NCBI GenBank assembly: GCA_029946075.1
Contig: JAQSDT010000207.1
Span: forward strand, 1 to 5,536
Direction: 5' to 3'
From: a bacterium
GTDB taxonomy: Bacteria > Pseudomonadota > Alphaproteobacteria > Rhizobiales > Xanthobacteraceae
DNA: 5,536 nucleotides
In this document: positions 1 through 4,852 of the stretch, one piece after another
Layout: each line of letters opens with the position of its first letter
Numbering within the stretch: the first letter of the stretch is position 1
Translations under genes and position numbers: made by a program
Notes under the pieces: model-generated
The model's input: the letters and a program-made list of their open reading frames with translations, nothing else
What the model was told of the DNA's origin: nothing
Database searches by the model: none

Positions 1-128
1 GACGTCTTGCTGACCAGTTTCTCAAACGGCGCGCCTTTCAGCACCCCGTCGACCAGCTTGCGCCAGTCCTCGTAGCTGGCGGGGGCGAAATCCGCGGCCA
101 ATGTCAGTTCGTCGGTTTTGGTCGTCAT
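1..128 (-). CDS. Methylmalonyl-CoA mutase small (beta) subunit, N-terminal fragment
   Basis: Only the first 42 codons are present; the gene continues past the left edge. The visible residues run from MTTKTDELTLAADF, through a conserved-looking W22, to VLKGAPFEKLVSKT at the end. The pattern 'LAADF-P-W-LVD-VLKGAPFEKLVSKT' is how methylmalonyl-CoA mutase subunits begin, ahead of the TIM-barrel domain. The enzyme interconverts methylmalonyl-CoA and succinyl-CoA with adenosylcobalamin in the cytoplasm. The small-subunit assignment rests on the short N-terminus and is an inference, because no cobalamin or active-site region is visible. The ATG at 128-126 has only a weak upstream AGGGA-like site (about 12 nt away). 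An in-between ATG further upstream is out of frame. The gene lies 81 bp downstream of folK on the same strand. Confidence 0.72.
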   Translation of the reverse strand, partial: MTTKTDELTLAADFAPASYEDWRKLVDGVLKGAPFEKLVSKT

Positions 129-209
129 CCGGAGGGGTGTTCCCTGATCGCATTTTCTGTTGTTGGGCCGGAAATTGCCACGGGGCCGCGCCCAAGCCAA
201 ACGGTTGTT
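129..209 (-). other. Intergenic gap between folK and the mutase gene
   Basis: These 81 bp contain no strong terminator. The best hairpin is a short GGGC-CGC-GCCC at 183-193 with no following T-run. No convincing -35/-10 pair is visible for the mutase gene, so read-through from the folate genes is possible but not shown. Confidence 0.4.
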
Positions 210-707
210 TTAGGTCAAATCCAGGTCCGGCAGCCGCCGGATACCCTCGGCCGAAAGCCCTGCTAGCGCGTCCGCGACGCGGCGTCCGGCAATGACACGG
301 TCCGGCACGATTTCGGCGAGCGGCACCAGCACGAAGGCCCGCTCGAAAACCCTGGGATGCGGCAGCGTCAGTTCCGGCTTGTCGATCCTGACATCGTCAT
401 AGGCGATCAAATCGAGATCGAGCGTGCGCGGTCCCCAGCGCTGTTCCCTGGCGCGGTCGCGGCCGAACTTCTTCTCGATCCTGTGCAGGGTGAACAGCAG
501 TGCGTGCGGATCGAGGCTGGTCTCGATCTGGATGCAGGCATTGATAAAGGGCGACTGGTCTTCCTCGCCCCAGGGCGGGGTGCTGTAGTCCGAGGAGCGC
601 GCGAGCAGGGCGGCCTGCGTCATGCCGCAGATGTTGGCGATGGCCTTGCCGAATGTCGCGCGGACGTCGCCGACATTGCCGCCGAGCGCGATCAGCACGT
701 CGGCCAT
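210..707 (-). CDS. folK: 2-amino-4-hydroxy-6-hydroxymethyldihydropteridine pyrophosphokinase (HPPK)
   Basis: This cytoplasmic enzyme transfers pyrophosphate from ATP to 6-hydroxymethyl-dihydropterin, the step before dihydropteroate synthase in folate synthesis. The 165-aa length is normal for the family. Visible hallmarks are the N-terminal ALGGNVGD (residues 7-14), the pterin-binding segment YSTPPWG...PFINAC (41-58), and the signature RWGPRTLDLDL (90-100). Within the signature, D97 and D99 correspond to the two magnesium-binding aspartates of E. coli HPPK (D95, D97), and W91/R94 match its W89/R92. LPHPR (115-119) with H117, and a terminal FVLVPLAEI, complete the fold. The ATG sits one base after the folB stop (TGA-C-ATG) and has no good Shine-Dalgarno, so translation is probably coupled to folB. 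The stop is TAA. Confidence 0.97.
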   Translation of the reverse strand: MADVLIALGGNVGDVRATFGKAIANICGMTQAALLARSSDYSTPPWGEEDQSPFINACIQIETSLDPHALLFTLHRIEKKFGRDRAREQRWGPRTLDLDLIAYDDVRIDKPELTLPHPRVFERAFVLVPLAEIVPDRVIAGRRVADALAGLSAEGIRRLPDLDLT

Positions 708-708
708 G

Positions 709-1080
709 TCAGGGCGTCTGCCGCTTGCGCGCCAGGATCACGCCGACATCCTCGAAGATCGCGGCGATCGGCGCATGCGGCTTGTGGACGGTGACCTTGA
801 TCGCGTCGATGCGCGCAAACGCCGCGAAGATCGCATCCGCCACCGCACCGGCGGCGCGCTCCAGCAGCTTGTAGTTGGTGTTCTTGAACGCCGACGTCGC
901 GGTTGCCACCACGCTGGCGTAGGAAACGGTGTCGGACAGGTGATCGGTACGGGCCGCCTCCGACAGATCCGCAGAAAGTTCGAGGTCGATGATAAAGCGC
1001 TGGCCGACTTCGGTCTCGTGCTCCATCACGCCGTGACGGGCGTGGATGACGATGCCGGTGATGAAGATCGTATCGCTCAT
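709..1080 (-). CDS. folB: Dihydroneopterin aldolase
   Basis: It cleaves 7,8-dihydroneopterin to 6-hydroxymethyl-dihydropterin and glycolaldehyde, feeding FolK; members usually form an octamer of tunnelling-fold subunits. At 123 aa it is full length. The alignable residues fall at the same numbers as in the S. aureus enzyme: E22 (in GVMEHETEVGQRF, 17-29), Y54 (DTVSYASV), L73-E74 (LLE) and the catalytic K100 (VTVHKPHAPI). The pterin-binding and catalytic set therefore appears intact. The start ATG overlaps the folP stop (ATGA). A good ribosome site, AGGGA at 1091-1087, lies 6 nt upstream inside the folP end. The downstream folK start follows after one base. The related activities of FolX epimerase cannot be formally excluded, but the folP/folK context favours FolB. 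Confidence 0.96.
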   Translation of the reverse strand: MSDTIFITGIVIHARHGVMEHETEVGQRFIIDLELSADLSEAARTDHLSDTVSYASVVATATSAFKNTNYKLLERAAGAVADAIFAAFARIDAIKVTVHKPHAPIAAIFEDVGVILARKRQTP

Positions 1081-1934
1081 TCCTGGTCCCTGATGGCCGC
1101 CGCCACGCGCAATGCCTGGACGGTTTCGGCGACGTCGTGGGCGCGGATGATCCGCGCTCCCTTTTGCGCCGCGAGTAGATGCGCGGCGATCGATCCGCCG
1201 AGCCGCTGATGCGGCTCCGACGGCGTCACCGTGCTGATGAAGCGCTTGCGCGAGGCCCCGACCAGAAGCGGCAGCCCGAACGCTTCGAGTTCGCCGAGCC
1301 GCGCCAGCGCCATCATGCTCTGTTCGGACGTCTTGCCGAAGCCGATGCCGGGATCGAGTACGATCCTGTCAGTCGAAATTCCGGCCTTCGCCGCAAGATC
1401 GAGCGAGCGGGCGAAGAAGTCGGCAATATCCTGCATGATATCTATCGACGGATCGGCGCTGTCGCGGTTGTGCATGAGGATGACGGGGACGTCGCGCTCC
1501 GCCACAAGGGTAGCCATGCCGGGATCGCGCTGCAGGCCCCAGACGTCATTGGCGATGACCGCGCCCTGGTCGAGCGCCCAGCCGACCACGGCCGCTTTCA
1601 TGCTGTCGATCGAGACGGGAATGCCGAGGGCCACGACCTCGCGCAGCACCGGCTGCAGGCGGCTCTGTTCCTCATCGGCCGTAATCGGCTGCGAGCCATA
1701 GGGGCGGGTCGACTCCGCGCCGATGTCGATGATGTCGGCGCCCTCGGCGATCATCCGCCGGGCCTGCGCCAGCGCGCGCGCGGGCACGTCGAATTGCCCG
1801 CCATCGGAAAATGAATCGGGCGTCACGTTGAGGACGCCCATCACGGCCGGAGTTGGCCTGGACACCAGCCCGGGCAGCACCGAATGACCGGCCGGACCGG
1901 CCGCCGTGCTGGCTCTGGGCATGGTTGCGATCAT
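1077..1934 (-). CDS. folP: Dihydropteroate synthase
   Basis: It condenses 6-hydroxymethyl-dihydropterin pyrophosphate with p-aminobenzoate to give dihydropteroate and is the sulfonamide target. The 285-aa protein has all TIM-barrel signatures in order: GVLNVTPDSFSDGG (33-46), DIGAESTRPY (70-79), SIDSMK (108-113), ANDVWG (128-133), LMHNRD (153-158), LDPGIGFGKT (193-202), VGASRKRF (225-232) and RAHDV (264-268). Metal/pterin ligand N36, D110, N129, K230, R264 and H266 are present by family knowledge. Two variable points are W132, where many homologues have S or T, and N156 after the conserved H155. The ATG at 1934 gives about 30 residues before the barrel. A second in-frame ATG (M5, at 1922) is an alternative, and neither has a clear ribosome site. 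It overlaps folB by 4 nt and heads the folP-folB-folK cluster. Confidence 0.97.
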   Translation of the reverse strand: MIATMPRASTAAGPAGHSVLPGLVSRPTPAVMGVLNVTPDSFSDGGQFDVPARALAQARRMIAEGADIIDIGAESTRPYGSQPITADEEQSRLQPVLREVVALGIPVSIDSMKAAVVGWALDQGAVIANDVWGLQRDPGMATLVAERDVPVILMHNRDSADPSIDIMQDIADFFARSLDLAAKAGISTDRIVLDPGIGFGKTSEQSMMALARLGELEAFGLPLLVGASRKRFISTVTPSEPHQRLGGSIAAHLLAAQKGARIIRAHDVAETVQALRVAAAIRDQE

Positions 1935-1940
1935 GCGGTC

Positions 1941-1969
1941 GCTTTGCGCGGTCCGCGCTGATGAGTCAA
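1941..1969 (-). promoter_or_regulatory. Possible folP promoter (strong -35, poor -10)
   Basis: On the minus strand TTGACT lies at 1969-1964 and is preceded by C, giving the CTTGAC favoured as -35 in alphaproteobacteria. At a 17-bp spacing the -10 position reads CAAAGC (1946-1941), which is a poor match. If used, transcription would begin at or next to the folP ATG. This is weak evidence based on one good half-site. Confidence 0.25.
1946..1958. repeat. Perfect 6-bp inverted repeat upstream of folP
   Basis: GCGCGG and CCGCGC flank a single T. The dyad lies 12-24 bp upstream of the folP ATG, inside the spacer of the possible promoter. It could be an operator half-site pair. In 65%-GC DNA such GC-only palindromes also arise by chance. 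Confidence 0.35.
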
Positions 1970-2007
1970 GGCGGCAGGGACGGGCGCGAAGGCCGGCGGA
2001 TCGGCTT

Positions 2008-2415
2008 CTAGTAGCTGATCTTGGGCGGCAGCTTGCGGGCCTGTTCGATCAACTGACCGACCGATCGCTCGGAAGGCAGGACCTGCACGAGTTTGCGCTT
2101 GGTATTCACGTCTTTCATGTTCTGCGCCAGCCGTGACGGGTTGCGGAGTGCGAAATCACGAACGGTGGTGACGCCGGCGGCACGGATCAGGCCCACCTTG
2201 GCCCTGCCCATTCCGGGGATACGCATGTAGTCGGAGAAATTGGCCCATTCCAGCAGCTGCTGCTCACTGATCCCGGTCTTCGCCGAGAGCAACTTGCGCC
2301 CCTTGGCGGTACGGGCGGCTTCCAGCAGCGCGTCCGTGGTTCGAATGCCCAGCGATTTCAGTTTCAAGGCGGAGTAGGCGGTCAGGCCTTCGATCTCGGA
2401 GAGGGGGTATGTCAT
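2008..2415 (-). CDS. DUF4332 helix-hairpin-helix protein
   Basis: This 135-aa soluble protein has no signal peptide or membrane segment. Two helix-hairpin-helix-like units are visible. The first is IEGLTAYSALKLKSLGIRTT (8-27), followed by DALLEAA. The second is MRIPGMGRAKVGLIRAAGV (64-82), followed by TTVRDFAL. The 'I-G-h-G-x-x-x-A-x-x-L-x-x-x-G-I-x-T' pattern is that of DUF4332, a family related to the DNA-binding tips of DNA ligases and polymerases. Nucleic-acid binding is therefore plausible but unproven for this family. The C-terminus is basic (RKLPPKISY) and may extend the contact surface. The ATG at 2415 has only a weak GAG 4 nt upstream. It sits 73 bp upstream of folP and 55 bp downstream of the DUF2267-like gene on the same strand, so co-transcription with either is possible. 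Confidence 0.82.
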   Translation of the reverse strand: MTYPLSEIEGLTAYSALKLKSLGIRTTDALLEAARTAKGRKLLSAKTGISEQQLLEWANFSDYMRIPGMGRAKVGLIRAAGVTTVRDFALRNPSRLAQNMKDVNTKRKLVQVLPSERSVGQLIEQARKLPPKISY

Positions 2416-2470
2416 GATACTCGATGCAAAAGAATGCGCTGTAGCCGAACGTGCTCAGAAGATGTGCGCT

Positions 2471-2836
2471 TTACGCGAACTTGCTGAGACCCGGCGTCCC
2501 CGAGATGATCTCGCTCATTTGATCCGCTCCGATTTTGTCGCGGCCGAACCGGAAAAGTTCACGCGCCACGTTCTGAATCTCGCCCATGCCCAAACCAAGT
2601 GCCATCAGCCTGGTTCCGAGCGCCATCAACCCGCCGCCCATCAACCGCGAGAGGCCGCCATTGCTGCTGTTCGCCGCGATCGCGGCTTCGGCACCCGGAA
2701 TTTGGTCGATCAGAGCCTGAACCTTGTCGGACGGACCCTCGTTGCGGAGGAAACCCAAGACGATGCCGATGGTTTTTTCAGCGACAACGCTATCGATGCT
2801 GGCCTTGGTGGCCAGCCGTCCAACCAGTTCTTCCAT
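2471..2836 (-). CDS. Small DUF2267-like protein of unknown function
   Basis: This 121-aa protein starts with MEELVGRLATKASIDSVVAE. It continues through a helical stretch (KTIGIVLGFL, 21-30) and a conserved-looking EGPSDKVQALIDQIPGAEA (33-51). A glycine- and methionine-rich linker follows (GGLSRLMGGGLMALGTRLM, 60-78), and then GLGMGEIQNVARELF (81-95). The pattern resembles small rhizobial proteins usually labelled DUF2267; DUF2780 is an alternative I cannot rule out. There is no signal peptide. The central Gly/Met segment is hydrophobic but interrupted by arginines, so a membrane span is not convincing. A usable ribosome site, GAGGG at 2851-2847, lies 10 nt before the ATG. The stop is TAA. The gene is the first of the leftward set and is divergent from the ATPase gene. 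The function is unknown. Confidence 0.75.
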   Translation of the reverse strand: MEELVGRLATKASIDSVVAEKTIGIVLGFLRNEGPSDKVQALIDQIPGAEAAIAANSSNGGLSRLMGGGLMALGTRLMALGLGMGEIQNVARELFRFGRDKIGADQMSEIISGTPGLSKFA

Positions 2837-2926
2837 ATTTGCCCCGCCCTCAGCCGGTTTTACCGGGTCGCTTGCTTAAAAATGATCTTGAGCGCCTGCG
2901 ATCTGAAATACAAGCGATCCGCGCAA

Positions 2927-2958
2927 GCGAAGGCGATTTTGATTCGAGATCGCTTCGC
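2927..2958. repeat. Imperfect inverted repeat with one bulge
   Basis: GCGAAGGCGAT (2927-2937) pairs with ATCGCTTCGC (2949-2958) over ten bases with one extra G in the left arm; the spacer is 11 nt. There is no T-run on either side, so it is not a typical terminator. It could be a protein-binding site or an RNA hairpin. Confidence 0.5.
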
Positions 2959-2963
2959 AAGTG

Positions 2964-2977
2964 TTGCAGCAATGCAA
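2964..2977. repeat. Perfect 5-bp inverted repeat
   Basis: TTGCA (2964-2968) and TGCAA (2973-2977) flank GCAA. It is short and could be chance, but it lies between two longer dyads. Confidence 0.4.
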
Positions 2978-2979
2978 GA

Positions 2980-2996
2980 GTGAATGCCGGATTCAC
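2980..2996. repeat. Perfect 6-bp inverted repeat, operator-like
   Basis: GTGAAT (2980-2985) and ATTCAC (2991-2996) flank GCCGG, giving a 17-bp perfect dyad of mixed base composition. The size and geometry suit a dimeric helix-turn-helix regulator. It is about 145 bp from the DUF2267-like start and 185 bp from the ATPase start. No regulator gene is present in the window. Confidence 0.45.
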
Positions 2997-3105
2997 GATC
3001 ACATGTCGCACTGCATCCTCGGTTTACCGGATCGGAATCAGGAAAAAGTATTAGGAGGCGCGGCCTTCGAGGCAGCGAGGGCCAGGCGCCGGGCCTGCAG
3101 ACGGT

Positions 3106-3134
3106 TTCAATCGACGGGCGGGATGCGATATGAT
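3106..3134 (+). promoter_or_regulatory. Likely promoter for the ATPase gene
   Basis: The -10 box TATGAT (3129-3134) matches the sigma-70 consensus at five of six bases. At 17 bp spacing the -35 position reads TTCAAT (3106-3111), matching three of six. Predicted transcription start is near 3141, giving a leader of about 40 nt before the ATG at 3182. It would exclude an upstream TTG start at 3134, which overlaps the -10 box. Confidence 0.45.
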
Positions 3135-3168
3135 TGTGTCATTGGCAACCGAACCTCCCCGACGCGCG

Positions 3169-3174
3169 AAGAGG
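3169..3174 (+). promoter_or_regulatory. Ribosome binding site deciding the ATPase start
   Basis: AAGAGG lies 7 nt upstream of the ATG at 3182. This supports MATSDNKTAD as the true N-terminus rather than a 16-residue longer TTG-initiated form. Confidence 0.7.
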
Positions 3175-3181
3175 CGATACG

Positions 3182-4810
3182 ATGGCGACCTCCGACAACA
3201 AGACGGCCGACACCGCTGAGAAGATTTTTATCGGCAAGGGCGAGCAGGCGGCGTGGTTGACGCTCGCACTTGCCAACCGGCACGGTCTCGTCACCGGCGC
3301 GACCGGAACCGGCAAGACCGTATCGTTGCAGGTGATGGCGGAAGGCTTTGCCCGCGCGGGCGTTCCGGTTTTTGCTGCCGACATCAAGGGCGACCTGTCC
3401 GGCATCTCCGAAGTCGGCGAGGCCAAGGACTTCATCACCAAGCGCGCCGGCGAAATGGGCCTCGATTTCCAGCCCGATCAGTTCTCGACCGTGTTCTGGG
3501 ACGTGTTCGGCGAGCAGGGCCATCCGGTCCGCGCCACCGTCACCGAGATGGGACCGCTGCTGCTGTCCCGGATGCTCGATTTGAACGACGTGCAGGAAGG
3601 CGTGCTCAACGTCGCATTCCGCGTGGCGGACGAAAACGGCCTGACCCTGATCGACATGAAGGATCTGCGGGCGCTTCTCGACGCGATCGTTCCGGCAGCC
3701 GGCAAGAAGGGCCCGGACGCCGAGGAAGACCCGCTGGCCGAGATCCGCAAGGCCGCGCAGGGCTTCGGCAACGTCACCAAGGCGACCGTCGGGACCATTC
3801 AGCGCCAGCTGCTGGTGCTGGAGAACCAGGGCGGCACCAAATTCTTCGGCGAGCCGGCGCTGACGCTGAAGGATTTCATGAAGACCGACAGCGATGGCCG
3901 CGGGATGGTCAACATCCTGGTTGCCGACAAGCTGATGCAGAGCCCCAGGCTCTACGCGACCTTTCTGCTGTGGATGCTGTCGGAGCTGTTCGAGGAGCTG
4001 CCGGAGGCCGGCGATCTCGCGAAGCCGAAACTGGTGTTCTTCTTCGACGAGGCCCATTTGTTGTTCACCGACGCGCCCAAGGCGCTGATGGACAAGATCG
4101 AACAGGTGGTGCGGCTGATCCGTTCCAAGGGCGTCGGCGTCTACTTCGTGACGCAAAATCCGATCGACGTGCCGGACAAGGTGCTTGCCCAGCTCGGCAA
4201 CCGCGTGCAGCACGCGCTCCGTGCCTTCACGCCGCGCGACCAGAAAGCCGTGAACGCGGCGGCGCAGACGTTCCGACCCAACCCGAAGCTCGACACCGCG
4301 CGCGTGATCATGGAGCTCGGCAAGGGCGAAGCGCTGGTGTCCTTCCTCGAAGGCGGCGGCACGCCGGCCATGGTCGAGCGCGTCATGATCCGGCCGCCGA
4401 CGGGGCGGATCGGACCGATCACGCCGGAAGAGCGCAAGGCGCTGATGAACAAGAGCCCGGTCAAGGGCAAATACGAAACCGCTGTCGATGCGGACTCCGC
4501 CTATGAGATGCTGCAGAAGCGTGTCGCGGGAACGGCCGCACCGGCGGATGCGTCGGGCGGGACGGCCGATGGCGGCGGCGGCATCCTCGGGCAACTCGGT
4601 TCGATCGTCGGCACCATCTTCGGCACCAACGTCAAGCGCGGAAAGTTGACGACCGGTCAGGTCATCGCGCGCGACGTCACCCGTTCGGTCACCAACAAGG
4701 TGATCGGCGGCGTCGTCGCCGATATCGGCAAATCGGTCGGCGGATCGCTCGGCGGTTCGATCGGACGCTCGCTGGTGCGCGGCGCGCTCGGCGGTTTGCT
4801 GCGGCGTTGA
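3182..4810 (+). CDS. HerA/FtsK-type ATPase, DUF853 (YjgR-like) family
   Basis: This 542-aa P-loop NTPase has Walker A GATGTGKT (39-46) and a conserved FAADIKGDLSG (64-74). Walker B is KLVFFFDEAH (283-292), and a sensor-like VYFVTQNP (320-327) follows. An arginine-rich RVQHALRAFTPRDQKAV (341-357) may supply an arginine finger. This order is that of the DUF853 family typified by E. coli YjgR, related to HerA and FtsK translocases. By analogy it would form a hexameric ring moving on DNA or another polymer, but the substrate of this family is not established. The C-terminus (about 454-542) changes to a Gly/Ala/Ser-rich tail with a glycine zipper, GKSVGGSLGGSIG (516-528). The start is set by AAGAGG and agrees with the promoter position. 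No NurA nuclease or defence partner is next to it. The membrane glycosyltransferase gene follows by 42 bp with no terminator. Confidence 0.93.
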   Translation: MATSDNKTADTAEKIFIGKGEQAAWLTLALANRHGLVTGATGTGKTVSLQVMAEGFARAGVPVFAADIKGDLSGISEVGEAKDFITKRAGEMGLDFQPDQFSTVFWDVFGEQGHPVRATVTEMGPLLLSRMLDLNDVQEGVLNVAFRVADENGLTLIDMKDLRALLDAIVPAAGKKGPDAEEDPLAEIRKAAQGFGNVTKATVGTIQRQLLVLENQGGTKFFGEPALTLKDFMKTDSDGRGMVNILVADKLMQSPRLYATFLLWMLSELFEELPEAGDLAKPKLVFFFDEAHLLFTDAPKALMDKIEQVVRLIRSKGVGVYFVTQNPIDVPDKVLAQLGNRVQHALRAFTPRDQKAVNAAAQTFRPNPKLDTARVIMELGKGEALVSFLEGGGTPAMVERVMIRPPTGRIGPITPEERKALMNKSPVKGKYETAVDADSAYEMLQKRVAGTAAPADASGGTADGGGGILGQLGSIVGTIFGTNVKRGKLTTGQVIARDVTRSVTNKVIGGVVADIGKSVGGSLGGSIGRSLVRGALGGLLRR

Positions 4811-4841
4811 CGTCGGGACCTGCGATCTTCCTCTGACTTCC

Positions 4842-4845
4842 GGAA
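4842..4845 (+). promoter_or_regulatory. Weak ribosome binding site for the GT87 gene
   Basis: GGAA lies 7 nt before the GTG at 4853. It is the only purine-rich match in the 42-bp gap, and no ATG occurs in frame there, so GTG is the favoured start. Confidence 0.45.
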
Positions 4846-4852
4846 CGCGCGC

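Larger units (their letters stand above)
2837..3181. other. Divergent intergenic region, no gene seen
   Basis: These 345 bp separate the leftward DUF2267-like gene from the rightward ATPase gene. They must hold promoters for both. The rightward one is fairly clear (TATGAT at 3129-3134). The best leftward candidate is TTGTAT (2913-2908) with CAAGAT 17 bp further (2890-2885), which is weak. Three inverted repeats lie at 2927-2996. A near-perfect Shine-Dalgarno, TAGGAGG (3052-3058), has no start codon at a workable distance. Short copies of CAAGCGA (2911-2917, 2924-2930) and its inverse TCGCTTG (2868-2874) are also present. No rRNA, tRNA or coding pattern is recognised. Confidence 0.6.

Noticed and set aside
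357..1209. Plus-strand open frames opposite folK and folB
   Set aside because: They mirror folate genes whose catalytic residues are all intact on the minus strand.
2414..2983. A 189-codon plus-strand frame over the DUF2267-like gene and its upstream region
   Set aside because: It is antisense to a gene with a good ribosome site and recognisable family pattern; it has no motif of its own.
3083..3097. CAGGC-GCCGG-GCCTG hairpin as a terminator
   Set aside because: The stem has only five pairs, no T-run follows, and it lies upstream of the ATPase promoter where no gene ends on the plus strand.
3109..3164. An 11-codon minus-strand small ORF with GGGGAGG upstream
   Set aside because: The spacing to the ATG is 11 nt, the peptide is very short and unsupported, and it overlaps the ATPase promoter.
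3134..3184. TTG start giving 16 extra residues on the ATPase
   Set aside because: It overlaps the TATGAT -10 box and has no ribosome site, while the ATG at 3182 has AAGAGG at 7 nt.
3253..4506. A 417-codon plus-strand frame inside the ATPase gene
   Set aside because: It is Arg/Gly-rich shadow translation in another frame of the ATPase gene and lacks any family motif.
3182..4810. Phage-defence system built around a HerA ATPase
   Set aside because: Defence HerA proteins pair with NurA, Sir2, DUF4297 or similar effectors. None is adjacent, and the motif layout is that of the widespread DUF853/YjgR family in a housekeeping neighbourhood.
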